64,000 bases of DNA from Empedobacter tilapiae. Its GTDB lineage: Bacteria; Bacteroidota; Bacteroidia; Flavobacteriales; Weeksellaceae. Below, piece by piece: positions 18,192 through 27,089 of this stretch. Location of the stretch: positions 62,001 to 126,000 of the forward strand of contig NZ_SRPE01000006.1 of assembly GCF_004785645.1 (NCBI RefSeq), written 5' to 3'. The number at the start of each line of letters is the position of its first letter. The stretch's first letter is position 1. The notes under the pieces were generated by a model that searched no databases, was not told the DNA's origin, and saw only the letters and a list, made by a program, of their open reading frames with translations. A program made the translations under genes and the position numbers.

Positions 18192-18857
18192 ATGGAAATC
18201 AAAACAATCGTAAATTCTTTGGTTGATTTATTTTTTCCGATGCGTTGTTTGGATTGTCAAGACGTCATTCAACCTTCGCAATTTCTGTGTGTTTCGTGCT
18301 CAACAAAACTCATTTTTACGCATTTTAATTTTGATCAAAATAATCGCGCTTATGATAAATTGAGAAATTTTTGTGAGGTCGAAAATGTATTTTCTTTGTT
18401 AGAGTTTAAACATCATAACACGACGCAAGCCATTTTGCATGAAATGAAATATAGAAATCGTCCAGAAATTGGAATTGATTTAGCACAATTAATTAAGTTT
18501 GATTTAAGTGATTATGATGGGATTATTCCGATTCCTTTGCATCCAAAAAGATTGAAAACAAGAGGATTCAATCAAGTAGAAGATTTTGCTCGAATGTTGG
18601 CTGAAATTAATCAGATAAATTATTTTTCGAACGGATTAACTAGAATTAAATACAATTCTTCTCAAGTAAATGAAGATAAAAAACATCGATTAGAAAATTT
18701 GAAAGATGCGTTTGAAATCAATCCAAATCTTAAGTCTGGACATTATATTTTAATTGATGATGTGTTAACAACTGGAGCAACGATTGCATCAGCAATTAAA
18801 AAGTTTAATCTTTCAGAAAATTTTAAGATAAGTGTAATTACCATTGCTTGTGCTTAA
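18192..18857 (+). CDS. ComF-family phosphoribosyltransferase-like protein
   Basis: 221 aa. The N-terminal zinc-ribbon-like part has CLDC and CVSC pairs (residues 19-37); the C-terminal phosphoribosyltransferase fold has the PRPP loop ILIDDVLTTGATIAS, and PIPLHPKRLKTRGFNQ precedes it as in other ComF proteins. ComF is tied to DNA uptake in naturally competent bacteria; its enzyme activity is unclear. It is divergent from queD and followed, 27 bp later, by the SbsA-Ig lipoprotein gene. Confidence 0.88.
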   Translation: MEIKTIVNSLVDLFFPMRCLDCQDVIQPSQFLCVSCSTKLIFTHFNFDQNNRAYDKLRNFCEVENVFSLLEFKHHNTTQAILHEMKYRNRPEIGIDLAQLIKFDLSDYDGIIPIPLHPKRLKTRGFNQVEDFARMLAEINQINYFSNGLTRIKYNSSQVNEDKKHRLENLKDAFEINPNLKSGHYILIDDVLTTGATIASAIKKFNLSENFKISVITIACA

Positions 18858-18884
18858 TAACAAGCTTTTTCTTAACTTGCGCTC

Positions 18885-20642
18885 ATGAATAAGACAACAC
18901 GTTTTTCGCTTTTGATGTTAACCATTTTGATGGTTATTTCTTGTGCAAGACAAGGTTCACCAACTGGAGGGCCTAAAGATGAAACTCCACCAGTTTTTCT
19001 AAAAGCTGATCCAGATACATTGACAACGAATGTAGATGTCAATTTGCAAGAAGCTATAATTAATTTTGATGAATATATTCTTTTGAAAGATTATAGTAAA
19101 AATGTAGTTGTTTCACCATCTTTTCAGATTCCACCAATTGTTACGCCTCAAGCTTTAGCGAAGAAAAATATTTCAATCAAATTTCAAGAAGCATTGTTAC
19201 CCAATACAACGTATAGTTTTAATTTTGGTGAGGCTATTCAAGATTTAAATGAAGGTAACAAACTATCGAACTTTCAATATGTTTTTTCAACAGGAAGTTT
19301 TATTGATTCGTTGAAAGTTATAGGACGAGTGAATGCATCGTATGATTTTAAATTGCCAGAGAAGATATTGGTTGGGCTATATAAAATAGATAGCGCTTAT
19401 AAGGATAGTATAATCTTACAAAAAAAACCATATTACATCACAAGAGCTAATGATAAAGGAGAATATCAATTAAATTATTTAGCTTCTGGTAAATATAAAT
19501 TGATAGCTTTTGAAGATAAAGTAGAAAATGTAATGTATGATTATGGGAAGGAACGTTTGGCTTTTCATAACGAACCAATTGAGTTGAATGGGAATCAACA
19601 AATCAACTTGAATTTATTTAATCAAAAAACAGCTTATCGTAAACCTGAAGCAAGTTTTAAACAAGAAGGTTTAATTGTTTTTAAAACAACAGGAGCAACT
19701 GATGATGTGACGATAACGCCAGTTGGAAAAGAATTTAAAACAGCTTATATTCAGAAGTTTCCAAAACAAGATTCGATTAATTTTTGGTTCAATCCAAAAG
19801 TAGATACAATTGTAGGAAGAAGTGCAAAATTAAATTTCAAGGTTCAACATAAAGATCAAATTGATGAAGTAAGTGCATTATATTCAAAATCGAATACGGA
19901 ACGAAAATTAGAATTTAAAGCATTAAATGATCAAAAATTAGCACCAAATAAAGATTTTAAAATTCAGGCAAATGCACCATTAAAATCTTTGGATGTTTCT
20001 AAAATTCATGTATTTAAGGATACAATTTCAATTCCTTTTAAAGTTTCAATTGATACAGTTAATGCACAGAATTTGAATTTTGCTTTTGAGAAAAATTTAG
20101 ACGAAAAATTTGAAGTTAATATCTATCCAAATGCATTGATAGATGTGTTAGGAGAGAAGAATGATACGCTTGCTTATCCAATAAAAATGGGAACGCGTGG
20201 CGATTTTGGACATTTGAAATTAACTCTTCAGAATACTCCAAGTAAACCATTTATATTACAATTTTTAAAGACTGATAAAGACTTTACAGTAATTGAAGAA
20301 TTATATAATCCAGCAAATAAAAACTATTTCGAGTTCAATTTTATTGAACCAGGAGAATATTTGTTCCGTTTATTGGTTGATGAAAACGAAAATGGTAAAT
20401 GGGATACAGGAGATTATTTATCAGGTAAACAACCTGAGCCAATTTATTTGTATCCAGAGCCAATCAAAATTAGAGCGATGTGGGATGCGACCGAAACATG
20501 GGTTTTAGGTGAAGCAAATCAACCCGTTTCTTTACCAAATGATGACAAAGATTCGGACAAAAATAGAATACGTCGAGGAGAATTGAAAGAAGGCGAGGAG
20601 CACCAAAATCCGCGAACAACAAATAAAAAATCAGAGGAATAG
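18885..20642 (+). CDS. Ig-like (SbsA/Big_5) domain lipoprotein
   Basis: 585 aa surface or periplasmic lipoprotein. The signal peptide ends in the lipobox MVISC, with mature start CARQGSPTGGPKDETPP, a hallmark of a conserved Bacteroidota family with an N-terminal SbsA-type Ig domain (roughly residues 35-140: EAIINFDEYILL, PNTTYSFNFG). The remainder is beta-rich, and near the C-terminus VDENENGKWDTGDY looks like a calcium-binding loop. Exact role unknown. The stop codon lies in the loop of the downstream terminator hairpin. Confidence 0.82.
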   Translation: MNKTTRFSLLMLTILMVISCARQGSPTGGPKDETPPVFLKADPDTLTTNVDVNLQEAIINFDEYILLKDYSKNVVVSPSFQIPPIVTPQALAKKNISIKFQEALLPNTTYSFNFGEAIQDLNEGNKLSNFQYVFSTGSFIDSLKVIGRVNASYDFKLPEKILVGLYKIDSAYKDSIILQKKPYYITRANDKGEYQLNYLASGKYKLIAFEDKVENVMYDYGKERLAFHNEPIELNGNQQINLNLFNQKTAYRKPEASFKQEGLIVFKTTGATDDVTITPVGKEFKTAYIQKFPKQDSINFWFNPKVDTIVGRSAKLNFKVQHKDQIDEVSALYSKSNTERKLEFKALNDQKLAPNKDFKIQANAPLKSLDVSKIHVFKDTISIPFKVSIDTVNAQNLNFAFEKNLDEKFEVNIYPNALIDVLGEKNDTLAYPIKMGTRGDFGHLKLTLQNTPSKPFILQFLKTDKDFTVIEELYNPANKNYFEFNFIEPGEYLFRLLVDENENGKWDTGDYLSGKQPEPIYLYPEPIKIRAMWDATETWVLGEANQPVSLPNDDKDSDKNRIRRGELKEGEEHQNPRTTNKKSEE

Positions 20643-20656
20643 TTCTCTGATTTTTT
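20625..20656. terminator. Terminator overlapping the lipoprotein stop codon
   Basis: AAAAAATCAGAG and CTCTGATTTTTT form a 12-bp stem with an 8-nt loop that contains the TAG stop of the upstream gene. The A and T flanks allow action in both directions, serving also the minus-strand DUF2752 gene that ends at 20662. Confidence 0.85.
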
Positions 20657-20661
20657 TATTA

Positions 20662-21072
20662 TTAACTTTCTGGTGCCAAATATATAAAAGGTGAAAGAGG
20701 AATGTTTCTTAAAATAGAATAAACCAGAAGGAAGATTAGAAAATTTCGTGCAAAACTTGTTGGAAGATGGAGATTGCCCGACATTGTTTTGCCTAAAAAA
20801 ATATTTCCGATGATAGAATAATACAATTGCGCGCAAATGTAAAGTGCGAAAGGTAAGAGTAAATTGTAACGTAAAGATTGCAAAATATGTCCATGGGCAA
20901 GTAGAGAAAAAGCACGTTGTCCACCGCAACCAGGACACCATAAGCCAGTTACTTCATGAAATATACATTTGATAGAAAAAGGATTTTGGTTATTGTAATA
21001 ACTATAAAAATACACAACTACCAAAAGTGGTAAAAGCGTAGCAAATCCATAAACCAAAATCCGTTTCATCAT
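20662..21072 (-). CDS. DUF2752 domain membrane protein
   Basis: 136 aa with three transmembrane segments. The family mark is the Cys/Gly-rich sequence TGLWCPGCGGQRAF (about residues 41-54) in the first external loop, where DUF2752 proteins have CPxCGxTRA-like motifs. Function unknown. The gene lies 5 bp after the CCC-motif protein gene, and the same pairing is often seen in Flavobacteriia, so the two probably form an operon. Either of two adjacent ATG codons (21072 or 21069) may be the start. Confidence 0.8.
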   Translation of the reverse strand: MMKRILVYGFATLLPLLVVVYFYSYYNNQNPFSIKCIFHEVTGLWCPGCGGQRAFSLLAHGHILQSLRYNLLLPFALYICAQLYYSIIGNIFLGKTMSGNLHLPTSFARNFLIFLLVYSILRNIPLSPFIYLAPES

Positions 21073-21077
21073 ATTAT

Positions 21078-21467
21078 TTAATCGTCAATACTTCCACCTC
21101 CAGTATTATCTAGAATGCTTTGGTATTGATCCATATAAGCGTCTATTCCTCCAGTCACAAGAGTAACAATGTTAATAATAACTCCTAAAATTCCTAATCC
21201 TAAAGCAATATAAGCTAAAATTTTAGTGTTCTTAGCAGCTTGTTCAGCACCTGCATAGTCTCCGATAGCGTATTTTGTATTAACTTGATTAGAGAATACA
21301 ATTGCAACAATACCGACAATTAATCCAATACAACAAGGAGAACAAAGGCCTAAGATAGTTCCAATAATTGCTAAAACCAGATTGTTTTCGGGTTTTGGTT
21401 TAATATCTTCAAAAGAAGATTGTTGTGATTGATTTAAATCTTGATTAGATTGGTTAGAATAATCCAT
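21078..21467 (-). CDS. CCC-motif membrane protein (CD225/dispanin-like)
   Basis: 129 aa. A Gln/Asn-rich, soluble N-terminus of about 28 residues is followed by two transmembrane segments. The first contains CSPCCIGLIVGIVAI, the Cys cluster that gives the family its name; between the segments QVNTKYAIGDYAGAEQAAKN resembles the CD225/dispanin loop (kinks, then alternating small and charged residues). Such proteins are linked to membrane shaping or trafficking in eukaryotes; the bacterial role is unknown. Operon with the DUF2752 gene. Confidence 0.78.
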   Translation of the reverse strand: MDYSNQSNQDLNQSQQSSFEDIKPKPENNLVLAIIGTILGLCSPCCIGLIVGIVAIVFSNQVNTKYAIGDYAGAEQAAKNTKILAYIALGLGILGVIINIVTLVTGGIDAYMDQYQSILDNTGGGSIDD

Positions 21468-21535
21468 AAAAATGTTTTTTTAGTTTCGAATAAAAATAGA
21501 AAAAATGTTTAAATAAATTTAATAAAACGTAATAT

Positions 21536-22900
21536 CTATTGAAATAACATACGATACAAATCTTCAACTTTAGAGATTCGAACAATTCGAATTCCAAAAT
21601 CGGTGTCTTTTATTTTATTGTATTTTGAAACAAAAATTGCATCAAAACCTAGTTTTTCGGCTTCTGTAATGCGTTGTTCAACACGATTCACAGCTCTTAT
21701 TTCTCCACTTAAACCAACTTCTCCCGCAAAACAACAATTATCTGGAACGGCAGAATCTTCGCTTGATGAAAGAATTGCCGCAATAACAGCTAAATCAATT
21801 GCAGGATCATCCACTCTAATACCTCCTGTAATATTCAAGAAAACATCTTTCATATTCAATCGAAAACCAGCGCGTTTTTCTAAGACAGCCAACAACATAT
21901 TCAATCGTTTTGCGTCAAAACCAGTTGCTGTTCGTTGTGGAGTTCCATAAACAGCAGTAGAAACTAAAGCTTGAATTTCAATTAACATTGGACGAACCCC
22001 TTCTAAAGTTGCTGCAATTGCATTTCCGCTTAGTAATTCATCTTTTTTGGTAATTAACACTTCGGATGGATTTGTAACTTCACGCAAACCAGCTCCTTGC
22101 ATTTCATAAATTCCGATTTCTGCAGTCGATCCAAAACGGTTTTTATTTGCACGTAAAATTCGGTAGATATGGTTGCGATCGCCTTCAAATTGCAATACAA
22201 CATCTACCATATGTTCCAAAATTTTTGGTCCAGCAATTACACCTTCTTTCGTAATATGACCAATCAAAATAATCGGTGTATTGGTTTCTTTTGCGTATTG
22301 AATTAGTTCGAAAGTTGTTTCTCGAATCTGAGAAATACTTCCTGGAGATGATTCTACATAAGTGGTTTGAAGTGTTTGTACAGAATCGACAACAATTAAT
22401 TGAGGTTGAATTTCTTTTGCGTGAGCAAATATTTTCTGTGTATTGGTTTCTGGTAAAATAAAACATTGATCTGATTCAATTCCAATTCGTTCAGCACGAA
22501 GCTTTACTTGTGAAACAGATTCTTCTCCAGAAACATATAAAATTTTAATTGTGTCTAACTTTAAGGCAACTTGCAACATCAATGTCGATTTTCCAACACC
22601 AGGTTCTCCACCAACCAAAATCACGGATCCAGGAACAATTCCTCCTCCTAAAACTCTGTCTAATTCTTGGTTTTTTGTTGAAATTCTAATTTCTCCTAAT
22701 GGGTTTATTTCTCGGATATTCAGTGCAAAAGTTTTCTCTTTTTTGTCTGACTTATCTTTCCAAGATTTTTTTTCGTCGCCTTTGTTTACAATTTCTTCAA
22801 CAATGGTATTCCATTCGCCACAACTTTTGCATTGTCCCATCCATTGAGCGGTTTGCGTGCCACAGTTTTGGCAGAAATATGTAGTTTTTGTTTTAGCCAT
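21536..22900 (-). CDS. radA: DNA repair protein RadA
   Basis: About 454 aa. An N-terminal C4 zinc finger (CQNCGTQ and CKSCGEW), the RecA-like ATPase core with Walker A GGEPGVGKST, the RadA-specific KNRFGS motif and a C-terminal Lon-protease-like domain without the active Ser/Lys dyad. RadA helps branch migration in recombinational repair. I chose the ATG at 22900; an in-frame TTG at 22918 adds six residues but overlaps a TAAATTTG promoter box and is less likely. The gene is transcribed alone, opposite to the following pair of secreted proteins. Confidence 0.94.
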   Translation of the reverse strand: MAKTKTTYFCQNCGTQTAQWMGQCKSCGEWNTIVEEIVNKGDEKKSWKDKSDKKEKTFALNIREINPLGEIRISTKNQELDRVLGGGIVPGSVILVGGEPGVGKSTLMLQVALKLDTIKILYVSGEESVSQVKLRAERIGIESDQCFILPETNTQKIFAHAKEIQPQLIVVDSVQTLQTTYVESSPGSISQIRETTFELIQYAKETNTPIILIGHITKEGVIAGPKILEHMVDVVLQFEGDRNHIYRILRANKNRFGSTAEIGIYEMQGAGLREVTNPSEVLITKKDELLSGNAIAATLEGVRPMLIEIQALVSTAVYGTPQRTATGFDAKRLNMLLAVLEKRAGFRLNMKDVFLNITGGIRVDDPAIDLAVIAAILSSSEDSAVPDNCCFAGEVGLSGEIRAVNRVEQRITEAEKLGFDAIFVSKYNKIKDTDFGIRIVRISKVEDLYRMLFQ

Positions 22901-22905
22901 AGGTT

Positions 22906-22913
22906 CAAATTTA
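22906..22913 (-). promoter_or_regulatory. Putative -7 box for radA, very close to the ATG
   Basis: TAAATTTG on the minus strand lies 5 bp upstream of the radA ATG. If used, transcription would begin at or next to the start codon, giving a leaderless or nearly leaderless mRNA. No clear -33 element is visible. Confidence 0.4.
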
Positions 22914-23092
22914 GACAAAAATAATGTTTTATCGCGACAAGATATGGAGTTGTAAGTGTGAAATTTTTTAATACAATAACTAAAAAACGTTAATGATGAT
23001 TTATTTTTTTAACAAATTATCAACTTTATCTAAAGTTGAGTTAAAAATTGATTTCCAATCATTTTCTCGATTATTTTTAATCACGTTTTAAA

Positions 23093-23890
23093 ATGCCAAT
23101 GAAAAGAATTTTACTTGTTAGCTTTTTTTATATTTTTTGTATTTCTGTCTATGCACAATCGACCTTAATTTCTGGTAAAATTATTGTAGATAATGCAGAA
23201 GAAATTATTGATTTGGAAGGTGTTTTGATTGAAAATTTAACAACCAAAGCTAGAACCAAAGCGAATAATCTTGGTTTATTTTCGATAAATGTAAATTTGA
23301 ATGATGAATTATATATAAAACATTTAGGTATTCAGGATAGAACATTGAAGGTTTCAGAAACAATGATCACGAAAGGTTTTGTAACGATTCATGTGAATGT
23401 TGAAGTAGTTGAACTATCAGAAATGTATATTCAGAGCTTGAATAAAGACGCGCTCAAAAATTTAGGAAAAGAAAAATCATATCAAGAAAAATTGAATGAT
23501 GAAATGGGCGTTGTTTCTCCTAAATTTAAAGCTGAATTGAATCTTAAACATGAAGAAGAAAAAGTGAATAGAACGATAAAACAGGTTGGAGGAGTAAACC
23601 TAATAGGATTATTTGATTTGTTTAAAAGTCCAAAAAAGCGAATGAAAAATTCAGTTTCAATAAAAGTCGTGAAAGAAGATCAATTGTTGGTATTACATAA
23701 GTTTTTCACAACCTATTATTTTGTAAATGATTTAAAAATTCCGGAAGGAAAAATAAATGAGTTTTTAGATTATTGTTATTCGAATTTTAATTTTCCTAAA
23801 TTGTTAAACGATAATAATTTTGATGAAATTCTTTTTGTAATAGAAGAACAAGCACCGATTTATCTTTCAAAAATAAAAACAAATGAATAA
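23093..23890 (+). CDS. Secreted protein with carboxypeptidase-regulatory-like domain (paralogue 1)
   Basis: 265 aa with a signal peptide cleaved after VYAQ (about residue 22). Residues 25-110 resemble the CarboxypepD_reg-like beta-sandwich common in Bacteroidota: LISGKIIVDN, LEGVLIENLTTKARTKANN, GLFSINVNLNDEL. The C-terminal half is helical and charged, with no domain I recognise, ending EEQAPIYLSKI. It is clearly similar along its whole length to the next gene, whose start it overlaps by 8 bp. Role unknown; probably periplasmic or cell-surface associated. Confidence 0.75.
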   Translation: MPMKRILLVSFFYIFCISVYAQSTLISGKIIVDNAEEIIDLEGVLIENLTTKARTKANNLGLFSINVNLNDELYIKHLGIQDRTLKVSETMITKGFVTIHVNVEVVELSEMYIQSLNKDALKNLGKEKSYQEKLNDEMGVVSPKFKAELNLKHEEEKVNRTIKQVGGVNLIGLFDLFKSPKKRMKNSVSIKVVKEDQLLVLHKFFTTYYFVNDLKIPEGKINEFLDYCYSNFNFPKLLNDNNFDEILFVIEEQAPIYLSKIKTNE

Positions 23891-24653
23891 AATTATTTAT
23901 ATTCTATTTTTTAGTTTGTCAAGTGTTTTTACATTTTCTCAAACAAATTTGATAACTGGAAAAGTTGTAATTGATGATGGAGTCATTGGACAAGATGCAG
24001 TTGATCATATTTTGGTTACAAATGAAATGACAAATGCTAAAACATTTACGAATGATAGAGGAATGTTTTCTATCCGAGCATCCATTGGAGATGAATTAGT
24101 TTTTACACATGATTTTTATAAAGAAAGGATAATTAAAATAACTTCTGATATTCTTACTAAAGGATTAATTATTGTTCATCTAAATATAGAAACAATTGAG
24201 CTGGCTGAAGCAAGAATTAATACATTGAACAAAGATTGGAAGAAGAATATAAAAGTTGAAAAAAACTCTGTAACAAAGCTCTATGAAGGATTAGGATTAA
24301 ATCCAAATATGCAATATCATAAAGTTAATCCAAACGCATCCTCTATGTTAAATAGTAATGGATTGTTGGACCCGACACAATGGATTTCTGTAATAACTGG
24401 TCAGAAGAAAAAAGCAAAACAGCAAGATCAATATTTTAAAAGAGTTGATAAAATAAAAGATGTTGAAAATTATTTTACTCAAAATTACTTCATCGAAAGT
24501 TTAAATATTCCTGAAAATAAGGTCACGGATTATGTAACGTATTGTTATGCTAATTTTGAGTTAGAAAAATTGGTAAAGGAAAATAGATATGATAAAATTA
24601 CCGAAATCTTAGAGGAACAAGCTCCTAAATATTTGGAAATGATAAAGAAATGA
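23883..24653 (+). CDS. Secreted protein with carboxypeptidase-regulatory-like domain (paralogue 2)
   Basis: 256 aa, signal peptide ending near TFSQ. It has the same order as its upstream paralogue: LITGKVVIDDG, MTNAKTFTNDRGMFSIRA, the shared TKGLIIVHLNIETIELAEA, and a C-terminal EEQAPKYLEMIK. The pair most likely arose by tandem duplication and then diverged, mostly in the middle linker. Translationally coupled to paralogue 1. It converges with the minus-strand membrane protein gene only 2 bp later. Confidence 0.75.
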   Translation: MNKIIYILFFSLSSVFTFSQTNLITGKVVIDDGVIGQDAVDHILVTNEMTNAKTFTNDRGMFSIRASIGDELVFTHDFYKERIIKITSDILTKGLIIVHLNIETIELAEARINTLNKDWKKNIKVEKNSVTKLYEGLGLNPNMQYHKVNPNASSMLNSNGLLDPTQWISVITGQKKKAKQQDQYFKRVDKIKDVENYFTQNYFIESLNIPENKVTDYVTYCYANFELEKLVKENRYDKITEILEEQAPKYLEMIKK

Positions 24654-24655
24654 AA

Positions 24656-25675
24656 TTATTTCGTCGAATTTCGTCGAATTCGTGCGATTTTGTAAATAGC
24701 AATTAGTCCAAAACTAATCATCGATATAACTTGAGCTATATAAAGAATTAAACCAAAATAATCTCCAATTGCTCGTCCTTCGTGTTGATCTCCGCCTTTC
24801 GCTAAATAAACTGCCGAAAATGCAATCGACATGATATAAGGATAAGCCAAACCGCCTGAAACAGGCAAAATCATTCCCAAAGATCCCGCAATTAATAGAA
24901 ATAAACCTTCTGGTATTCCAAAATTTTTGGTGTCTGGAAAAGCAAAAAAAACAAGATAAGTCATTAGGAAATAACAAATCCAAAGCGCGAAAGAATAAAA
25001 GATGAATAAACCTCTTTTTTCTAATTTAGAGATTGATTTTATCCCTTCCCAAAGTCCAAATAAAAAGGTTTTGATCTTTTCGAAAAACTTTAATTGACTA
25101 ATTTTTTTCCAGAAAATAGCAATTAATCCAATTCCTAAAACTAGAATTCCAATTGCGATGTAATATTTTAAGAACGAAGGTTCTGATGTTGGTTGATGTG
25201 CTTTTTCTTTATTTCCTAGTTCAACAAATTTGATGAATGTTTCGTAATTGAAAATAAGTGTTAAACCGAAAAATAATCCCAAAAATAAAACGTCAATTAC
25301 ACGTTCTAAAACTACTGTTCCGAAAGATTTCTCAAACGGCACTTTTTCCATTTTATAGAAACTTGTAGCACGAGCCACTTCACCACTTCGAGGAATGGTT
25401 AAATTCATAAAATATGCAAATGCAATAGCCCAAAAACCAGATGAGGTTTGTGTGTCATAGCCCATCGGCTTTAGAAGTAGATTCCAACGAGCGGCACGAA
25501 TCCAATAAGTGAGAATACTAATTGCCATAGATGCAAAAATCCAAAAATAATTAGTTTGTTTTAAAACTTTTGCAACTCGTTCGAAATCAATCTGCCTCAT
25601 TGTTATTACGATAAAAAATACGGCCAACAATGAAGCAATGATTAAGAAGAGCGATTGTTTGATCTTACTCTTCAT
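24656..25675 (-). CDS. Flippase-like integral membrane protein (LPG synthase TM/UPF0104 family)
   Basis: 339 aa with seven or eight transmembrane segments. Family features: WIFASMAISILTYWIRAARW near the second segment, PRSGEVARATSFYKMEKVPFEKSFGTV, and PVSGGLAYPYIMSIA towards the end. It corresponds to the membrane half of lysylphosphatidylglycerol synthases without the aminoacyltransferase domain; such proteins are thought to move lipids or lipid-linked compounds. It follows panD by 20 bp and is likely co-transcribed with it. Confidence 0.85.
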   Translation of the reverse strand: MKSKIKQSLFLIIASLLAVFFIVITMRQIDFERVAKVLKQTNYFWIFASMAISILTYWIRAARWNLLLKPMGYDTQTSSGFWAIAFAYFMNLTIPRSGEVARATSFYKMEKVPFEKSFGTVVLERVIDVLFLGLFFGLTLIFNYETFIKFVELGNKEKAHQPTSEPSFLKYYIAIGILVLGIGLIAIFWKKISQLKFFEKIKTFLFGLWEGIKSISKLEKRGLFIFYSFALWICYFLMTYLVFFAFPDTKNFGIPEGLFLLIAGSLGMILPVSGGLAYPYIMSIAFSAVYLAKGGDQHEGRAIGDYFGLILYIAQVISMISFGLIAIYKIARIRRNSTK

Positions 25676-25695
25676 ATATATTGAAAATTAATTTC

Positions 25696-26043
25696 TTAAT
25701 CTAAACGATTGTTCTCGTTAGGGAAAACAATTGTTGGTTCGTAGGTTTTGGCTTCCTCAAAATCCATCATTGCATATGTAATAATGATTACGGTATCACC
25801 TACTTGTACTTTACGCGCAGCTGGTCCATTCAAACAAATTTCACCACTTCCACGTTTACCTTTAATAATATAAGTTTCAAATCGTTCTCCGTTTTCTTGA
25901 ACCACGATTTGTACTTTTTGACCAACTACCATATTTGCAGCATCTATCAAATCTTCATCGATTGTAATACTTCCGATGTAGTTTAATTTTGCGTCTGTTA
26001 CCTTAACTCTATGTATCTTAGAGTGAAAAACTTCTATCATCAT
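25696..26043 (-). CDS. panD: Aspartate 1-decarboxylase
   Basis: 115 aa proenzyme that makes beta-alanine for pantothenate. The self-cleavage site is Gly24-Ser25 (NYIGSITID), where Ser25 becomes the pyruvoyl group; the preceding [16 protein letters not shown] is characteristic. Starting at the first of two adjacent ATG codons puts the serine at position 25, as in E. coli. The C-terminus is slightly short of longer homologues but complete. panC lies 85 bp upstream on the same strand, so the two pathway genes are neighbours. Confidence 0.95.
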   Translation of the reverse strand: MMIEVFHSKIHRVKVTDAKLNYIGSITIDEDLIDAANMVVGQKVQIVVQENGERFETYIIKGKRGSGEICLNGPAARKVQVGDTVIIITYAMMDFEEAKTYEPTIVFPNENNRLD

Positions 26044-26128
26044 AATTTTGCAAAGTTACACTGAACTTATAAATTTCAAAACCCGTTCCAATATTTTTCA
26101 ATTGGTTTGAAGGATTTGTTATATTTTA

Positions 26129-26971
26129 TTAAAACTGAATATTATCTATTAAACGTACATCGCCTGCATAAGCAACGACAAATCCACGAATATGTTTGGC
26201 ATCAGAAAAATGTTCGATAGACAACAATGTCTCTTCATCTGTGATTTCAAAATACTCTAATTCAAAAGGTGAGTTTTTGAATTCTTTTTCGACAAAAGCC
26301 TTTACAGAAGCAACATCTTTTCCTTCGTTTTTAAGCATTACAGCTTGTGATAAAATCGAAAAAATTTGAGGTGCATCAGAAGCTTGTTGAACTGATAAAC
26401 GTGCATTTCTTGAACTAAATGCTAAACCAGAATCTGCACGATGAATTGGCATTGGAATAATTTCGACATCTAAATTCTCTTGTTTTACCATTTCCTGAAT
26501 GATACGAATTTGTTGAAAATCTTTTTCTCCAAAATAAGCTTTTGTTGGATGAACTGCTTTGAATAATTTGCAAACGATAGTTGCTACACCATCAAAATGA
26601 CCTGGACGAGAAGATCCTTCCATTACTTTGTCTATCGTGCTAAAGTCGTAATGTTTTGCACCTTCATTTGCTTCATATAAATCCTCAACAGTAGGCATAT
26701 AGACAAAATCACAGCCATTTTTCATTAACAATTCTTTATCATTTTCCTCTGTTCGAGGATATTTTGCCAAATCTTCTGGATTATTAAATTGTGTCGGATT
26801 GACAAAAATGCTGACGATTGTGTAATCGTTTTGAGCTTTAGAAGCTTTTACCAAAGACATGTGTCCTTCATGTAAAGCGCCCATTGTTGGGATAAAGCCA
26901 ATGGTTTTGTTTTGGTTTTTTAACTCGACGATCGCGGGAGTTAATTTTTCCTTTTCGTTAAATATAACCAT
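26129..26971 (-). CDS. panC: Pantothenate synthetase
   Basis: 280 aa. Joins pantoate and beta-alanine with ATP. It has the nucleotidyltransferase HxGH motif in GALHEGHMSLV (His34, His37), VNPTQFNNPEDLAKYPR, YFGEKDFQQ and the KMSKS-equivalent LAFSSRNARLS. It is divergent from the GT5-like gene at 27090. A TAGCTTTG -7 box lies 34 bp upstream of its ATG. Together with panD downstream it gives the two last steps specific to pantothenate. Confidence 0.95.
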   Translation of the reverse strand: MVIFNEKEKLTPAIVELKNQNKTIGFIPTMGALHEGHMSLVKASKAQNDYTIVSIFVNPTQFNNPEDLAKYPRTEENDKELLMKNGCDFVYMPTVEDLYEANEGAKHYDFSTIDKVMEGSSRPGHFDGVATIVCKLFKAVHPTKAYFGEKDFQQIRIIQEMVKQENLDVEIIPMPIHRADSGLAFSSRNARLSVQQASDAPQIFSILSQAVMLKNEGKDVASVKAFVEKEFKNSPFELEYFEITDEETLLSIEHFSDAKHIRGFVVAYAGDVRLIDNIQF

Positions 26972-27005
26972 AACATTGATTTGTTAAAAAAAAACTAATA
27001 TCTGG

Positions 27006-27013
27006 CAAAGCTA
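27006..27013 (-). promoter_or_regulatory. Putative -7 box for panC
   Basis: TAGCTTTG on the minus strand, matching TAnnTTTG. A GTTG on the same strand lies about 20 bp further upstream (27034-27037) and could serve as -33. Confidence 0.5.
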
Positions 27014-27045
27014 CTATAAGCAAATAATATATCAACATTTTTTTG

Positions 27046-27053
27046 TAAATTTG
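27046..27053 (+). promoter_or_regulatory. Putative -7 box for the GT5-like gene
   Basis: TAAATTTG on the plus strand, 36 bp upstream of the ATG at 27090, back to back with the panC promoter. The -33 region is not clear. Confidence 0.5.
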
Positions 27054-27089
27054 TACCTTATTATTCATTAGGAAAAGAGAGTAGAAATT

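Noticed and set aside
20519-20941. 140-codon open frame on the minus strand
   Set aside because: It is out of frame with, and overlaps, both the lipoprotein gene end and the DUF2752 gene, crosses the terminator, and looks like no protein family.
21603-21950. 115-codon open frame antisense to radA
   Set aside because: Mirror of the well-conserved RadA coding sequence; no promoter or recognisable domain.
22901-22918. TTG start for radA six codons upstream of the ATG
   Set aside because: It overlaps a probable -7 promoter box, and the ATG gives the usual N-terminus just before the zinc finger.
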